Notes: a model not told the origin generated them from the sequence alone. Positions 35,064 through 46,795 are shown, counted from the stretch's first letter. The stretch is DNA of 64,000 nt from Chinchilla lanigera (GCF_000276665.1 NW_004955488.1:25569-89568); one strand, 5' to 3'. Translations and numbers: made by a program.

Positions 35064-35984
35064 CTGGAAGTAAGATAGAAGAGGCCATTATTATATGTGT
35101 TATTGTCAAGAATAGAGTAACTTCACACATGAATAGCAACTACTTCTTCCATGAGAGAGGTACTTTATGGATCACAATAATCCTGAAATATGGCCTCAAC
35201 CAAGTGTGACCATTTTCACAGAGATAAAAGATAACATTTCTTTTCTAACACTGCATCTCATTTTCCTTCTCTCCCCCTGACTTTCAATAGGACTTCAAAT
35301 GCTTCCAGAAATCCTCCTCTCCCAAAACAAAAAGAGCTTTCTATGTATAAGTAGGTATTGATAAATTTTAAGTGCTAACTGTGGTTGACATATGGTCTTA
35401 ACTCACGGAGGAAACTCTTCGACAAGTAGCATCAATGTTAAATGATGCTAAACTCCCTAGGTAGAAATTTTCCCTCCCTGGCCTACAGGGGAAATAGAAA
35501 TGGAATAAGAAATGAAAGACTGCACACCCCTGAGCGGTGAGATTACACTGTGATACTGTTATCAGGACTCAGAGACCATGCTGCTAATGTACCAGCTGGT
35601 ACTCTGTTTCAGAGATAAAGAAAAGTGTAAGGCTAAGGGAATTTGTACAATAAATAGCAAGAATGATCAATACACAATTGAAAATTTATCAGGAGTTTCT
35701 AGAGTGATGTATTCAGATGAATAGCCCCATGGACTAAAGAGCTTGCTATATTCTTTGAACATTTCATTTAGTATTTTAAAAGACAATCAAAATAATATTA
35801 CCTTGACATCATGTGCAACAATAGCAATTTGCAATGCTATAAAGTTGATTCTATAGAGATAATATTAGAATTATATGCACTGATATTAAAAGTAGCTATT
35901 TTTGCATACTGAGCCTGTGGATGATTTTATTTTCATGTTAGTTTATTTCTGTTTTCTAAATTCCAGACAATAGACAGAGTGTTT
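35064..35984. other. Anonymous stretch, intron if the neighbouring exon is real
   Basis: A/T-rich, no repeat family named. It begins (minus-strand view) with the acceptor tract of the candidate exon at its low end. Confidence 0.4.
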
Positions 35985-36047
35985 TTTTGTAAGGTTGGGG
36001 ATCCAACCCAATAGAAGATTTTCCACTAAACTATATCCCCAGGCTTT
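35985..36047 (-). mobile_element. Old ID SINE remnant
   Basis: GTAAGGTTGGGGATCCAACC, a TTTTCCACTAAACTATATCC block and CCAGGCTT match the reversed ID 3'-to-5' order, heavily diverged and partly deleted. Confidence 0.5.
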
Positions 36048-37024
36048 ACATTGAAGTTTTATTTTTAATTTTCACCAACATTTCCAGTTTGCCTGGACTC
36101 AGGAATTTCTCAGAATGTGGAACTTTCAGTGTAAAAATCAGGGAGGTTCGTAGCAAACGTGTTGTCAATCATTCCACTTTTAAAGCACAAAATCAATTTT
36201 ACTAAAAAATCATTTATAAATACTTTATTCATAAGAAATAATTCTGTGGACTTAGTTGAATGGGAAAAAACCTAAGCTGTTCCTTTCCCTCCTCCGTCTA
36301 AAAGGCTGAGCTATGGGGCTGGCTCCTTGTCTCCTCTTACCTGGAAATACAAATCTGACATGTTTGTTTCAGTAAAACATTCCACTACTTTTCTTGCCCC
36401 CCACTCTGTTTTACCAAGATCATTTCTGCTTTGCATCAGATTATGGAACGTTCCCCGATTCCCAGAGTTTCTCATTTGTACGAACTGTGTATAAAATGAT
36501 CAGTGAAGCCACTGTCAACATTGGTGATGTGGCCGGGTTGACATGTATGGATGCTTTACCCTGGAGATAGAAGGAGTAGCTTTTAGAGGACACACATGTC
36601 CTCAATAGCAAGATTTTCCTTTCATTTAGAACTTGCCAAATGTAACCATGAGCTGCTATTGTAAGAATGGAAGCCAATCTATTTGCTTTCTGTTGTTATT
36701 TTGGTCATTCTCCCTTGACCGTTCAACAAATATTTGATTCCCTTGCTTGATTAGTTTACAAATCAATCTGTAAATTCATACTGTAAATCTACTAGAATTT
36801 TTTCTATAAGGATATTTTTACTCATTTTTATAATGTCATATTTGCTTATAAACCAATTTGTTTTGTAAGATACACTAATTCTCTATAAAAAATTAGACAT
36901 TGTATGACATAAATCACTTGAGGAAAAATCTAAGTGCATATCCGTTATGCCTTTCCAGTATTGCTGAAGTTGGTTGAGTCTAATGATTTAAAGACTCAAT
37001 GATTGTATTTTGAGATAATCCACT
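36048..37024. other. Anonymous stretch with a weak exon-like segment
   Basis: At 36,341-36,484 the minus strand has CAG followed by a GTAAGA donor and a 48-codon open frame ending near TNMSDLYFQ, with a modest ACACAG acceptor. The phase does not fit the candidate exon at 34,959-35,063, so I do not list it as a gene part. Confidence 0.3.
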
Positions 37025-37160
37025 GACTAGCTGAGTGATCCTAGGCAAACCACTTAACCTTTCTCCCCTGAAGTATGATTACCCACAAAAGAGAGATAAT
37101 CATTCTTGGCTTGTAAATGGTTAGTGAGAATCCCATTATTTAATGTACATAAATCATTCA
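37025..37160 (+). mobile_element. MIR SINE remnant
   Basis: GACTAGCTGAGTGATCCTAG then GCAAACCACTTAACCTTTCT and AGAGAGATAATCATTCTTGG, GTTAGTGAGAATCCCATTAT follow the MIR consensus order. Confidence 0.75.
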
Positions 37161-38116
37161 GTACTAATATTAAAATCCAAGTTAAAGCAATTATTTGCTG
37201 ACTAGATAGGGATCTCTAAAGAGATATTTGTGAAAATAAATTACACAGTCAAGTTGAAGTGTTCATCTACTTCTGCTAATATTACTCATAATGGAATTCA
37301 AAATCAAACACTCTAGTTGTATTATTATTTTAAGAACCAAAATTTGATGAAAGATTTTTCTCAATGTTCTTACATTTTTGTGTTTTAGAGCTATAATATT
37401 TAATATGTTAAACAATGTAGCCTGAAACATTTTGACCAGGAAAGAAAAAATTATTTGTACATTTTCAGAAGACTCCATTGAAACCAGGAGTTCAGGGTGT
37501 CCAGGTCCCCGGAAAGAGTTGTAAGAATGCCAGAAATAAATACTGGGTTGGTTAATTAATTAAATAAAGTACTTTATATAATTTAATGCTACCCAACTCT
37601 TAAATAAGAGTTATAGAATAACCATTTATAACTTGGAAATATTTGAGTGAAACAGAAAAATGGTAACTTGGATCATATGGCATCATTAAAAAAATAAAGA
37701 GATAATACCAGAAGTCTTTTCACTGATATCATCTATCAGTGGCTACACTGGTCTTTGGTAGTAAAGGTAATTTTTAATTTGTTTCTTTTGTTTATCTGTA
37801 TTTTCTAAATTTTAGATGGTGAATATATAATACTTTTCAATTTAAGCTGTTAAGATAAATTCAGTTTTTTAAGAGAAAATAATCAGGGATAAATAATCTG
37901 CTGACACCCGTTGGTTGTTTCGTGGTTCCTATCCCTTCCTCCTCGGCATAGCTGTTGATCACCTTGCGAGGTGTGTGTTTGACTTCTCACATCTCTGGGT
38001 GGTAACCCCATAGCCATTTCCACTTCTGTTCACCCCTAATAATGGTTCAACAGTGTCTACAATTTTAGAGTAGACTGATTTATTTTTCTTTGAGAACTTT
38101 CGGTATCTGATTACTT
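37161..38116. other. Anonymous non-coding stretch
   Basis: A/T-rich. The last 200 bp (37,905-38,116) are G/C-richer on the minus strand and continue past the ID insertion. I could not identify them. Confidence 0.4.
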
Positions 38117-38133
38117 TCTGCCCATCTATTTTG

Positions 38134-38228
38134 TTTTGTTTTTGGTTTTTTTCTGGTACCGGGAATCGAACACACAACCTTGCGCTTGCCAGGCAGGCAC
38201 TGTGCCGCTGAGCTAAATCCCCAGCCCC
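38134..38228 (-). mobile_element. Young ID SINE with perfect 17-bp target-site duplication
   Basis: TTTTTTTCTGGTACCGGGAA, ACCTTGCGCTTGCCAGGCAG, GCACTGTGCCGCTGAGCTAA and ATCCCCAGCCCC form a nearly intact reversed ID. TCTGCCCATCTATTTTG is present unchanged at 38,117-38,133 and 38,229-38,245. Confidence 0.97.
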
Positions 38229-38245
38229 TCTGCCCATCTATTTTG

Positions 38246-38699
38246 GATGCGATGTCACGCTCAGTTCAGTGTAAAGACTTCTTTTGTTCTTTTCCCTTTT
38301 GCGTCTTCCCTTTTAGATCCACTATTGATCTGCAATAGTGAGTGTAGGTGTGGGCCTGTATGCTCTCCTCAAATCGAGAAGTGTACTTTTGACCTAAAAA
38401 ATGATACATTTTTTCAATTTGAAAAAATTCTCGTGTGAATCACAAAACATTTCTCCTTTGTAATCCCTGAAATGTCTTTCTAGAACTTATATTAGACATT
38501 TTTAAGAAGACTACAATGGGCCATCTAAATTTCTTGATTTTGTTTTCATTATTTATAAGCAATTGTCTTAATTTCTACATCCTATAGTCTTCCTAGGCAC
38601 TATGTGTTTCTTTAACTGTCTCCAGATTAGAGTTTATCCTGTTAAGGAAACCTTAAATTTCTCTCTCTCTCTCTCTCCCTTCTTCTTTATTTTTATTTT
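38246..38699. other. Anonymous non-coding stretch
   Basis: A short (CT)n run lies at 38,660-38,682. Nothing else was recognised. Confidence 0.5.
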
Positions 38700-39190
38700 T
38701 TTATTTTAGAGAGAGTAGTAAATGAGAAACAAACATACAAAGAAATAGAACAGTAACAGCATACCAGTATCACAAACATAAACAAATCAAAGCAAGAACT
38801 TAAGCACTCAAAGGTAAAGGGCAACTAGGATGTGGGAAAAGAGAAGGGAAAGAAGGGGAAAGTTTGTATGTATGTATATGCAGGATAGTCAACATGGCTG
38901 TTCTACTGTCTTGTATTTCTTTGCTGAAAGAAACTGTCAATGAGTCCTTGGTTGATAAGCATTGTATGTCTATATCTGTTTTCATGAGGAACCACTTTGA
39001 AGGTATCAATATGTAATACAACAAGCATTGTTAATTCCCCTAGACTTTGTACTGTTCCTTTGCTATTTTGTAAAATGTTGTCTGTCTGTTAATATTTTCC
39101 TCCTTTTATTTTTAAAAATAAAAAAAAAGATACAGAGTCTCATGACAAAATAATACGAATCAACAGTGGTTGTTATATTGCCTACCGCTA
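38700..39190 (+). repeat. Unclassified interspersed repeat, family shared with 6.5-7.0 kb
   Basis: An A-rich segment with AACAGTAACAGCATACC precedes AACATGGCTGTTCTACTGTC at 38,890 and AACAGTGGTTGTTATATTGC at 39,160. The second block matches the unit at 6,668 in 16 consecutive bases or so. The spacing of units differs between the two loci. Confidence 0.4.
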
Positions 39191-39206
39191 TCCTCAACTA
39201 CATGCC

Positions 39207-39411
39207 CTCCCTTCCTCTTTCTTTCCCTTCCTTTTTTCCTTCCTTCCTCGCTCCCTCCCTTCCTTCTGTCCGTCCTTTCTTCCTTCCTTCTTTCCTTTCT
39301 TTCTTCCTTCCTTCCTTTCTCTTTCCCTTTCTCCCTCTATCTCCTTCTCTCCCTCTTTCTCTCTCCCTCTCCTTCTCTCTCTTTCTTTCTTTCTCTTTTT
39401 CTTTCTTCTTT
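39207..39411. repeat. Polypyrimidine tract, about 205 bp
   Basis: Nearly pure C/T on the plus strand, built of CTTC, CTTT and CCCT units with only a few purine interruptions (near CTCGCTC, CTGTCCG and CTATCT). Arg/Glu/Lys-rich or Ser/Phe/Leu-rich frames across it are artefacts. Confidence 0.95.
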
Positions 39412-39703
39412 GTTACTCCTCGGAATTGAACCAGGATCTTCACAGTGAATTACATTCCCAGTCATTTTTTAAAAGAGTTTTGAAACAGGATCTTGTTAAG
39501 TCTCTAAGTTGCCCTGGCTGGGCTCAAACTTGAAATCCTCCAGCCTAAGCCACGCACAGTGCTATTTTTTTTTTTTTTTTTTTTTTTGTAGCGGAAATTG
39601 AACTCAGAACCTTGTGCTTGGCAGGTGGGCGCTTGTGGCGCTGAGCTATATCACCAGTCCAGTGCTGATGTTATTTACACAGGCGTGTGACACCAAGTCC
39701 AGT
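39412..39703 (-). mobile_element. B1-ID composite SINE interrupted by a younger ID
   Basis: The plus strand runs from a reversed ID half (GGAATTGAACCAGGATCTTC, ACATTCCCAGTCA) to a reversed B1 half (GTTTTGAAACAGGATCTTGT, CCTGGCTGGGCTCAAACTTG, CCTCCAGCCTAAGCCAC). The B1 half breaks at CAGTGCT and resumes after the ID with CAGTGCTGATG and TTACACAGGCGTGTGACACC. Confidence 0.85.
39564..39659 (-). mobile_element. ID SINE nested in the B1-ID element
   Basis: A T23-25 tail is followed by GTAGCGGAAATTGAACTCAG, AACCTTGTGCTTGGCAGGTG and GCGCTGAGCTATATCACCAG. The host SINE sequence CAGTGCT is duplicated at 39,557-39,563 and 39,660-39,666. Confidence 0.93.
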
Positions 39704-40200
39704 TTAAGCCTCTGAGGTCTGTACATTTTTTTCATTCCCAAGACTTTGAGTATTTTCTGTAAATTTTTGTGTGATTTTCTGCCTGTTTTCCTTTTATAAT
39801 ATCTCTTCTCAGTGGAAAAATAACAATTTATGCCTTTCAACATCCTAAAAATACCTAGAATTTTTATTAGACACATGAAACTGTTTCATTTAGGATGATT
39901 TGCTTGGTTTCTTTCTCAGCATTACCATGTCTTCTGGTGTTGTGCTCTGTGGGCTCATTTTCTTATTTTCTGCTGTCCTTAATCCCACCTGCATAATAAG
40001 AAAGCTGCATGGTCCTCTGACACCTGAACCACACTCTTGGGACGATGGCTCTCGGTAGTTCTGTCCTGCAGAGATGTGGACGGTCTCCCCCGAGTCTATT
40101 CATGATGCCGATGGAGGATTCTCGGTGAAGCTCAGGTCCTGATACCTTAGTTTTCTGTCATCTTTCTGGGCTGTTGGCCAAGTTGGAGTCTTAGACAGTA
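39704..40200. other. Anonymous non-coding stretch
   Basis: No recognised feature. Confidence 0.5.
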
Positions 40201-40210
40201 CTCTTTCTCT

Positions 40211-40285
40211 GTCTGTCTGTCTGTTTATCTATCTATCTAACATCTTTCATCTATCTATCATCTATCTATCTTTCATCTATCTATC

Positions 40286-40316
<31 letters not shown>

Positions 40317-40333
40317 ATCTATTTATCCATCCC
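40211..40333. repeat. (TCTG)n-(TCTA)n compound tetranucleotide microsatellite
   Basis: Four TCTG units lead into repeated TCTA blocks separated by ATCATC or TTTCA interruptions. The longest uninterrupted TCTA run is about nine units at 40,283-40,316. Confidence 0.95.
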
Positions 40334-42391
40334 ACTTATAGTTTCACTTATATTAAATCTTTCATAGTTATTCTTCAACAAGTTCTTTCTATTTCCTTTA
40401 TGCTGTAGATGTGGAGTTTCTTTATGTCTGGACTTACATCTTGGCCACTCAGCAGTTTTGGTTTTGAATTTCTGTTTCTTGTCTAGGGAGATATTTGCCC
40501 TGTTTTGAGCTTGCCCCTGTGTTCTTGGCTATTTTTTATTTTCTCTGTTGTAGCTCTTTGTTTGACACTGGGGAGGAGTGACTCAGTGTGAAATTGCAGA
40601 ATCATCCTGAACACATAGCCTACCTTTTTTTTTAATAATAAGAAGACACAACAATAAAATATCAGACTTAGTCCTTGCCTTTGAAAGGCCATGTAGACAG
40701 AAAGTTACCTGTAATCTGTCTGTGAGACAAAGAGGGAAGAGGAGTTAAACAAGTTACTGAGAGATGCCTTTGTGATTTAGCACAGTTAAATTTGGAAGGA
40801 TTAGTTTCTTTGGCTTTTCCCATCCCAGGTTTGTTCCATGCTGCCAGCATTTGAATACAGCTGTCTCATATTTTTCCAGGGGTATATTTAAAAAGCCTGT
40901 AAGTAAAGTGGTTTGTTTTGCCTTCTAGAGAGAAACAGAAAGCATGGGTTCTTTTCTTTCTAAGGCAGTATGTCTGATTTATCAGAGTTGTGAGGTATGA
41001 GTCATTGGCATTAAACCACAGCAAACTAAACATTTGAACGGACCCTTACAGTGTGGTGCCGAAAGCACAGAGAAAGGGGACCATGTGGAACTGTAACCTG
41101 AAGCCCAGATGTAACAGTGACCTCTCAAGAGCGCCAGTCACTCACAGGGAGTGCTGGACTGCCACAGAGCTGGTGACAGGAGGGGAGCTCGCACAGATGT
41201 GAACCATGCGTGTTCTTCCCGGTGTGGCTGTGACGCAGCCAGGAGGTTATCCTCTTTATTTTAGACTTTGGCTATGTTTTGAATTTCTTTGCTATAAATT
41301 TCTTTCTCCCTTTCCTTCCCTTTCCACCCTCCTCCTTTACTGTTAGATTCTTAAAGTAAATGCAAAAACACATTCTCTGCAGGGCTAACTTGCAATGTAG
41401 GTAGCAGCTAAGTGAATTTCCGGACTAATAACAACTATGGAATTTCTAACCAATAATAATTTGCCTTAATGTTTACCGAATTTTGAATTTTTCTATTTCT
41501 TGTCAACAGAGATGGTTTTATGTTTTGAACTTGTCTTTACGTTTGTGTCTATTTTTCTTTTCTCTATTTGTTTTGTCCATTTTTTAATTTTCATCAATCG
41601 CTCTGAAGAAAGTATATGTATTCAGTGTATGTGTATAGGTATTAAGACAGTATGTGCATTAAATGCCATCTGAGAACTTTTGTTTAAAAGAATCTTCTTA
41701 GGGTTGACACAGATAGGATTGTGAGAGGGTATGTTCAACTTCTGGCCGCTCTGTCTCCACATTCAGCAAAGTGATTTAGCCCACAGTGCCAGACCTGCAT
41801 CGAATACAGTAGCTGGGATGGAGATTCAGCCGAGACTGCGCATCAGTAGATGGCAGTAAAGGTACACACAGGGACGGAGGTGCGGCACAGCATCTGGTCC
41901 CCGCAAAGATTAACTTAGGGTCTAATTAACAGTGTGATTGTTTTAGCTCCCTGCTTGTAACAAAAAATCATGGGGAAGTATATTTCAAAGAATATGTATC
42001 AAGCAATAGGGATGGAACTGTCCAGAGATGCACAGCTGTCCTTATCAATTCGCAATTGGCACTGCCTCATGAGCTAATTTATGAAACTGTTGTTTAAGGA
42101 GATGATGATTTTCATCCATTTCCCTAACAATGCAGTCATATTTCTTCAGGATGTCACTGTACTTCAGCACAGCCCAAAGGCTATGAGTGTAAAAACTTAA
42201 TCAGGCACAAAAGCCACAGGGTCAGACACTTCGTCAAACAAAGGCAACATAAACACACCAGAAGCATCCTGAGACACCTCCTTCTGTTTAGAGCATCAAG
42301 GAGTTGACCAGCCTGGCCACACAAAGTGTGTGCCCAGACCACCTATGACCTCTCACAAGTGACTGTCCTGAGCACTTCCTGTCTCTGGATG
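40334..42391. other. Anonymous non-coding stretch, about 2 kb
   Basis: No gene recognised. A moderately G/C-rich part at 41,040-41,240 and one at 41,720-41,930 contain scattered CpGs but no open frame with splice borders. The stretch 41,980-42,250 is repeat-free. Confidence 0.45.
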
Positions 42392-42475
42392 ACAGTCCTG
42401 AGGTGGTTGTTGGTATTAGGTATAGATATTTTAACAGTCATGAGATGGTCATTGGTACCAGGTATTGGATTTTTA
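42392..42475. repeat. Diverged 42-bp tandem duplication
   Basis: Two adjacent 42-bp units begin ACAGTCCTGAGGTGG and ACAGTCATGAGATGG and share TTGGTA(T/C)(T/C)AGGTAT. They differ at roughly a quarter of positions, so the duplication is old. Confidence 0.7.
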
Positions 42476-42921
42476 GCTAGCTTTCCTTATGAATAGAAAA
42501 GATCCAAGTATACTTAATGATAAATTACAGAGAAAGCCAAACCACTTTTCCTGCAAAGCATTGATGTTCAACAAAGGCTTCATAATGATTGCTGAGGACA
42601 GCTGGAGCAGGAGCCTCACTTACACCTTGATGAGCCACAGAAATCAAGAGAACATGCACTCAGCCTTCGCGAGGATTGGAGATTTTCCAAGAACTGTGAT
42701 ACTACTTCTTAGTACACTATCGAATTCACGTGTGAGGAGACCTGCATCTGACTCCACATCTTGCATGGTCTCCCGAATGTGCCTTCTAAACACATATACA
42801 GCCATGATTCCTTGTTTTCTGTACCTAGGACAAATCTTCGTACAATTCCCAGTACAACTGAAAAGTTTAAATATGTCTAGAAACGTTGCTTACTTACATA
42901 TTCATTTATTTACTTATTATT
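42476..42921. other. Anonymous stretch with a 151-codon open frame
   Basis: The plus-strand frame 42,489-42,944 is the longest non-repeat frame in this part, but it runs into the downstream ID element, has no recognised domain and no splice or promoter context. I consider it chance. Confidence 0.4.
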
Positions 42922-43014
42922 GGTGGATTATATTTTGGATCTAGGAATCAAACTCAATACCTTGCATTTGTCAGGAAGGCGCTTGCACCACTGAGCTACA
43001 TCCCCGGCCCCTAG
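42922..43014 (-). mobile_element. ID SINE with 12-bp target-site duplication
   Basis: GGATCTAGGAATCAAACTCA, CCTTGCATTTGTCAGGAAGG and CGCTTGCACCACTGAGCTAC, ATCCCCGGCCCC form a reversed ID. TTACTTATTATT is repeated at 42,910-42,921 and 43,015-43,026. Confidence 0.92.
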
Positions 43015-43216
43015 TTACTTATTATTTCTTTAACCAGACATCCAGCTTTGACCAAGCTGGACATGATGAAGGGGCCTTCAGAGCTGGCTACCGTAAGGTA
43101 GCGCTGGTTCAGAAGAGCAGTATTGCCATCTCTTCCAACCCCACACTGAGGGAATCGATAGTAGAAGACTGGGCTTGACCATGGTGGGAGTATCCATGCC
43201 AAGAAAATTGGATAAT

Positions 43217-43245
43217 GGTACAAATCAGCACCCCTGATTTGTACC
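43217..43245. repeat. 12-bp perfect hairpin with 5-nt loop
   Basis: GGTACAAATCAG and its exact reverse complement are separated by CACCC. No terminator or RNA context is apparent. Confidence 0.85.
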
Positions 43246-45435
43246 CTCCACCATCACTGTTTTCCCTTGAGAGCTGATTCTTGGCAACTTGTTGAGTTTT
43301 TAATAGAGTTTAACCAAGTTTCTGAAACATTTCTTGGTAGCATTTGAGAGCTCACTTAGAAAAAAGGTACTGTAAAAGTTGCCAAATTCAAATTTACTGT
43401 TGTCATTTCATTTGAGATGTCAACAGAAAATCTCATTTCGTTATACTCTATCAGTGCAGGTTCCATGTAGAACCGACCCACTCTCGTGGTGGATGTGGGT
43501 TTCAAGAGTTATACTTTTAAATCCTACAAGTATTCAGTTTAAAAATATCAATAACATTGGATTTTACCTTTCACTTTCAACACTTATTTGCTCAGTCTGT
43601 TGCTTAAGAGCTTTGAGGTGTATTTATATCCAATCCCACTGAATCACCAGTCGAAGCTCAGTAGTATCAATCCCCGGTCCTTTCTTCATCAGTATGTAAA
43701 CTCACACCAGTAAATGTTTTGGTAGGGTAAAAGTCTTCAAGCCAAAAAACCATATGGAAAAATTAGGTAATAATCCAATTACCAAATTTGAACATAATAC
43801 AATTTCTGATGGTGTTGGTGTGTGAAAATTCACTTCCCTGAGGTTACAAGTGAAAGTTGACGAATTTTGCTCAGGAAAAGTCATATGTGTTCCTATATTT
43901 TTTTGGGTATGTTACACTGCGGGATACTTTGCGTACGATTGCCTAATAATAATGGCAAGTGTATAGTGTCCTTGTTTTCTGAATACTACAGTTTCTGCAT
44001 GGTTAGTTATTTGTAACATGTAATTTTCCTGGCAATGCATTTTAACTGGGATGTATTTAAAAAGCAGAAAACATTTCATTGCTAAAATATTGATATTGTT
44101 TCATGTTTCACCCAGTGAAGTCTCTGACAATCCTAGCTTTTTAAAAAAAAAAATATGAAGAGAAAGTAGATTCATAGAGATGCAAGGATTTAAATTTCAG
44201 AAGCACTTCCTGAGCAACGCTATAGATATTCTCATCACTCAGCATCAGAAGGCCAAATGGGATTCAGTGAGCCATGCCTCAGATCAGTACCTCTTTGGAT
44301 TCACGTTTCTCTGCCAACAAGTGGACCATGTACCCGTCCCTTCCCCCAGCTTATTTCATTTTCTTTGATCAAGAATATCAACTTCTCATTCTGATATGCA
44401 GATTTTTCTCTATGGTTTCTGCAGTGTTATGTGTACCTTTGCCCCCCTCTATCTAGCTTTCCTATATTCTTTTGCCAAATATCACCTTCTTGTCTTTAAA
44501 ACTTCCTATAGAAAAAGAGAAAAAAGTCATGTTATGCTCTTGGCTCGAGAACACTTTCAATTTGATGACAACTTAGAAAAATTTTAGAAATTAGGTGAAC
44601 GTAAAAATGGAATTGATGGAGACCTGCAATCTAGGTGTATTAATGCAAAGAAGACCTTTAAGTGCGAGTCCATTTCTTACTGATGTTTCAATGAGAGCAT
44701 TTCCAATTTAAAGATTGAAGGGAATTTAACTGAGTCAGTGATCACAATGATGACAAAAATGCTTTGGTTTGCATTCTTACAATTGAGGAAATACAGCGCC
44801 AGAGTTGTTTTTAGGAAGAAAAACAATTACACTAAGCATTTTGGAATTTTTCCAGACTATAATACACAAAATACTCCAAGTGGAACAAAAACCGCATCAT
44901 CTCAAGCAGAGAGAAAAATCACTGACAGTTAGAGGAGTTTTGCGTGGTTTGAACTACTTGATGTAAATAGAAAACTAAATTATTGCAAAGCTCATGGGCT
45001 CAAAAATCAAAATAGAATTTAATAAGCTCTAAGATCTATAATCTGTGTTAATTTAGCTACATCATCTCAATAAAATAATTTAAAATAGCTTTTAATATAA
45101 AGTAGAATAAGAACAGAAAAATGGCTTTTTAAGGAAAATGAAGAATAAGAGAAATTAATTTTGGACAAATGATCTTAAATACAAAAGACAATGGCCCTTT
45201 TCCCTCTCAGGACACATGATCGAATGGTTGCTGAGCAGGTGACAGTGAGCAGGTGGTGGACATGGAGCACAGGAAGCCCGGTTCTCCAGGGTCTCACAGA
45301 GGATCAGAGGGAAAGTGCTGGTGCTCTCCCGAGGGACACTTCTCAAGGAAGCCAGAGGGCGTGTGGCAGCCACCAGCGCCCTGGTGTAGCTTCATATCCG
45401 TAAGACTGCAGGGCTTCAAGGCTGCACTCAGACCG
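43246..45435. other. Anonymous non-coding stretch, about 2.2 kb
   Basis: A/T-rich until about 45,190, then G/C-richer. Short open frames on both strands at 45,155-45,520 have no domain. Confidence 0.45.
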
Positions 45436-45463
45436 TCAGACAGACAGGCAGACAGACAGACAG
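45436..45463. repeat. (CAGA)n tetranucleotide tract
   Basis: About seven CAGA/CAGG units in a row. Confidence 0.9.
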
Positions 45464-45854
45464 GAACAGCAGAGTATTCTCATTCACAGAGCACGGCTAG
45501 TCCTTCCTGCCCTAGCTAGGCTCACGAGGCAAAATAACAGTAGGAATTCTGAGAGTGCTTCGCTTTGCTGCTTGTAGGAAACAAAGGGGAAATATCTTTT
45601 CTCCAGTCTTTAACTCTGTCCCTCCTCCCGCTCCTTCCCCTTCTCCATTCTTGTCCCCCACACTTTTTTTTTTTTTCCTCTGAAACCTGGTTTTCCCACC
45701 TGATGCCTTTCTGCTGCACCTATAACCTCCTATGACAAGCGACACTTAAGCCATTAGTGATGGCTTCCTGTAGTGGAATAGATAAAATTATTTATTTAAC
45801 AAACATTTACGTCACATTTGTTATGGAACAGGCTTTACCCTAAATACTTGCAAT
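45464..45854. other. Anonymous stretch with a pyrimidine-rich segment
   Basis: C/T-rich between 45,600 and 45,690, including a T14 run. No gene recognised. Confidence 0.45.
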
Positions 45855-46015
45855 TGTTAAATAGCATCTGTCCTATGAGGCAAACAGCAATAGCTTTCTC
45901 ATTTAAAGATGAGATAATTGAGGCATCAAGAGCTTAAGTAACATGCTCAAGGTCATGCCATGCATGAGTGACAAGAGCCAGGTTTCAAATCTGTGAGTTA
46001 TAGCTCTGGAGAATC
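45855..46015 (-). mobile_element. MIR SINE remnant
   Basis: CTCATTTAAAGATGAGATAA, TTGAGGCATCAAGAGCTTAA, GTAACATGCTCAAGGTCATG and GAGCCAGGTTTCAAATCTGT match the antisense MIR core in order. Confidence 0.85.
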
Positions 46016-46795
46016 TCTTTGTGATCGCTGGTGAGAGTGTTGTAAGTTTCCCACCAACTACCTGCAACTGTCGCAAATAACATCCTTTGCCTTAACTGAG
46101 AGAGGAAAGCTTTTGTTTTCCTGTACTTCTGAAGATATCTGTGTCTCTACCTGACATCTTGTTCTTTTAAGAGGAAGCCTTCTCCGTTCTGTCTTTCATA
46201 GTCCTGATCTTTCCATTATTGCTTGCCTTAGGTCATCAGTGTCTTTTTCCTTAACTCTGCCTCCTGTCTGCCCCTTCCCAGACTGAAGGACCTTCGTCTC
46301 TAAGACTGGACTCTCGGATGAGTGCTCAGGACAGCAAGGGAGCTGAAAGCAAAATCTACCAGGAGCTCACACATACCCCTTTAGGAACCTGTTAGTAGCG
46401 AAAGTCAGGGCAGAGGGAGAGGCACCCCAGTCCATGTGGGAGAGTGGGTGCTGCCTTGGTAGCTTCCAAGAGAGTACCTGGAAGGGAGTCACGGTCCCTA
46501 GCAGAGCTGTGGGAGAGAATTTACTTGGGAACATCTGTTATCTATCATTGTGGGACTCTGTGTCCTGGTTGTGGGGGATTTGAAGGTGCTAAAGGTGCTC
46601 AGAGTGGTGATTGTTATCATACGGGACCTCATGTGATGTCACAATCTGGTGAGGTTTGATATAAATCAGGTCATGTTATGTTGTTTCATAGTTGCAGTTT
46701 TTAAATTTTATTTTCATTAGGACAGTGCATGCTTCTACTACACAATGATCGCACGGGTTACCAGGAGTAGGTACATGTACATAATGCATTTTAAC
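46016..46795. other. Anonymous non-coding stretch
   Basis: A mixed-composition stretch. The part 46,700-46,795 (TTTTATTTTCATTAGGACAG, TACATGTACATAATGCATTT) looks repeat-like but I cannot name the family. Confidence 0.4.

Noticed and set aside
39166..39448. Ser/Phe/Leu-rich and Arg/Glu/Lys-rich frames of 81-92 codons
   Set aside because: Pure translation of the polypyrimidine tract.
40211..40333. Regularly spaced short repeats that might suggest a CRISPR-like array
   Set aside because: These are TCTA tetranucleotide units with slippage interruptions in a mammalian genome; there are no spacers of constant length.
42489..42944. 151-codon plus-strand open frame
   Set aside because: It runs into an ID insertion, has no recognisable domain, no splice or promoter context and ordinary A/T-rich composition. 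Chance frame.
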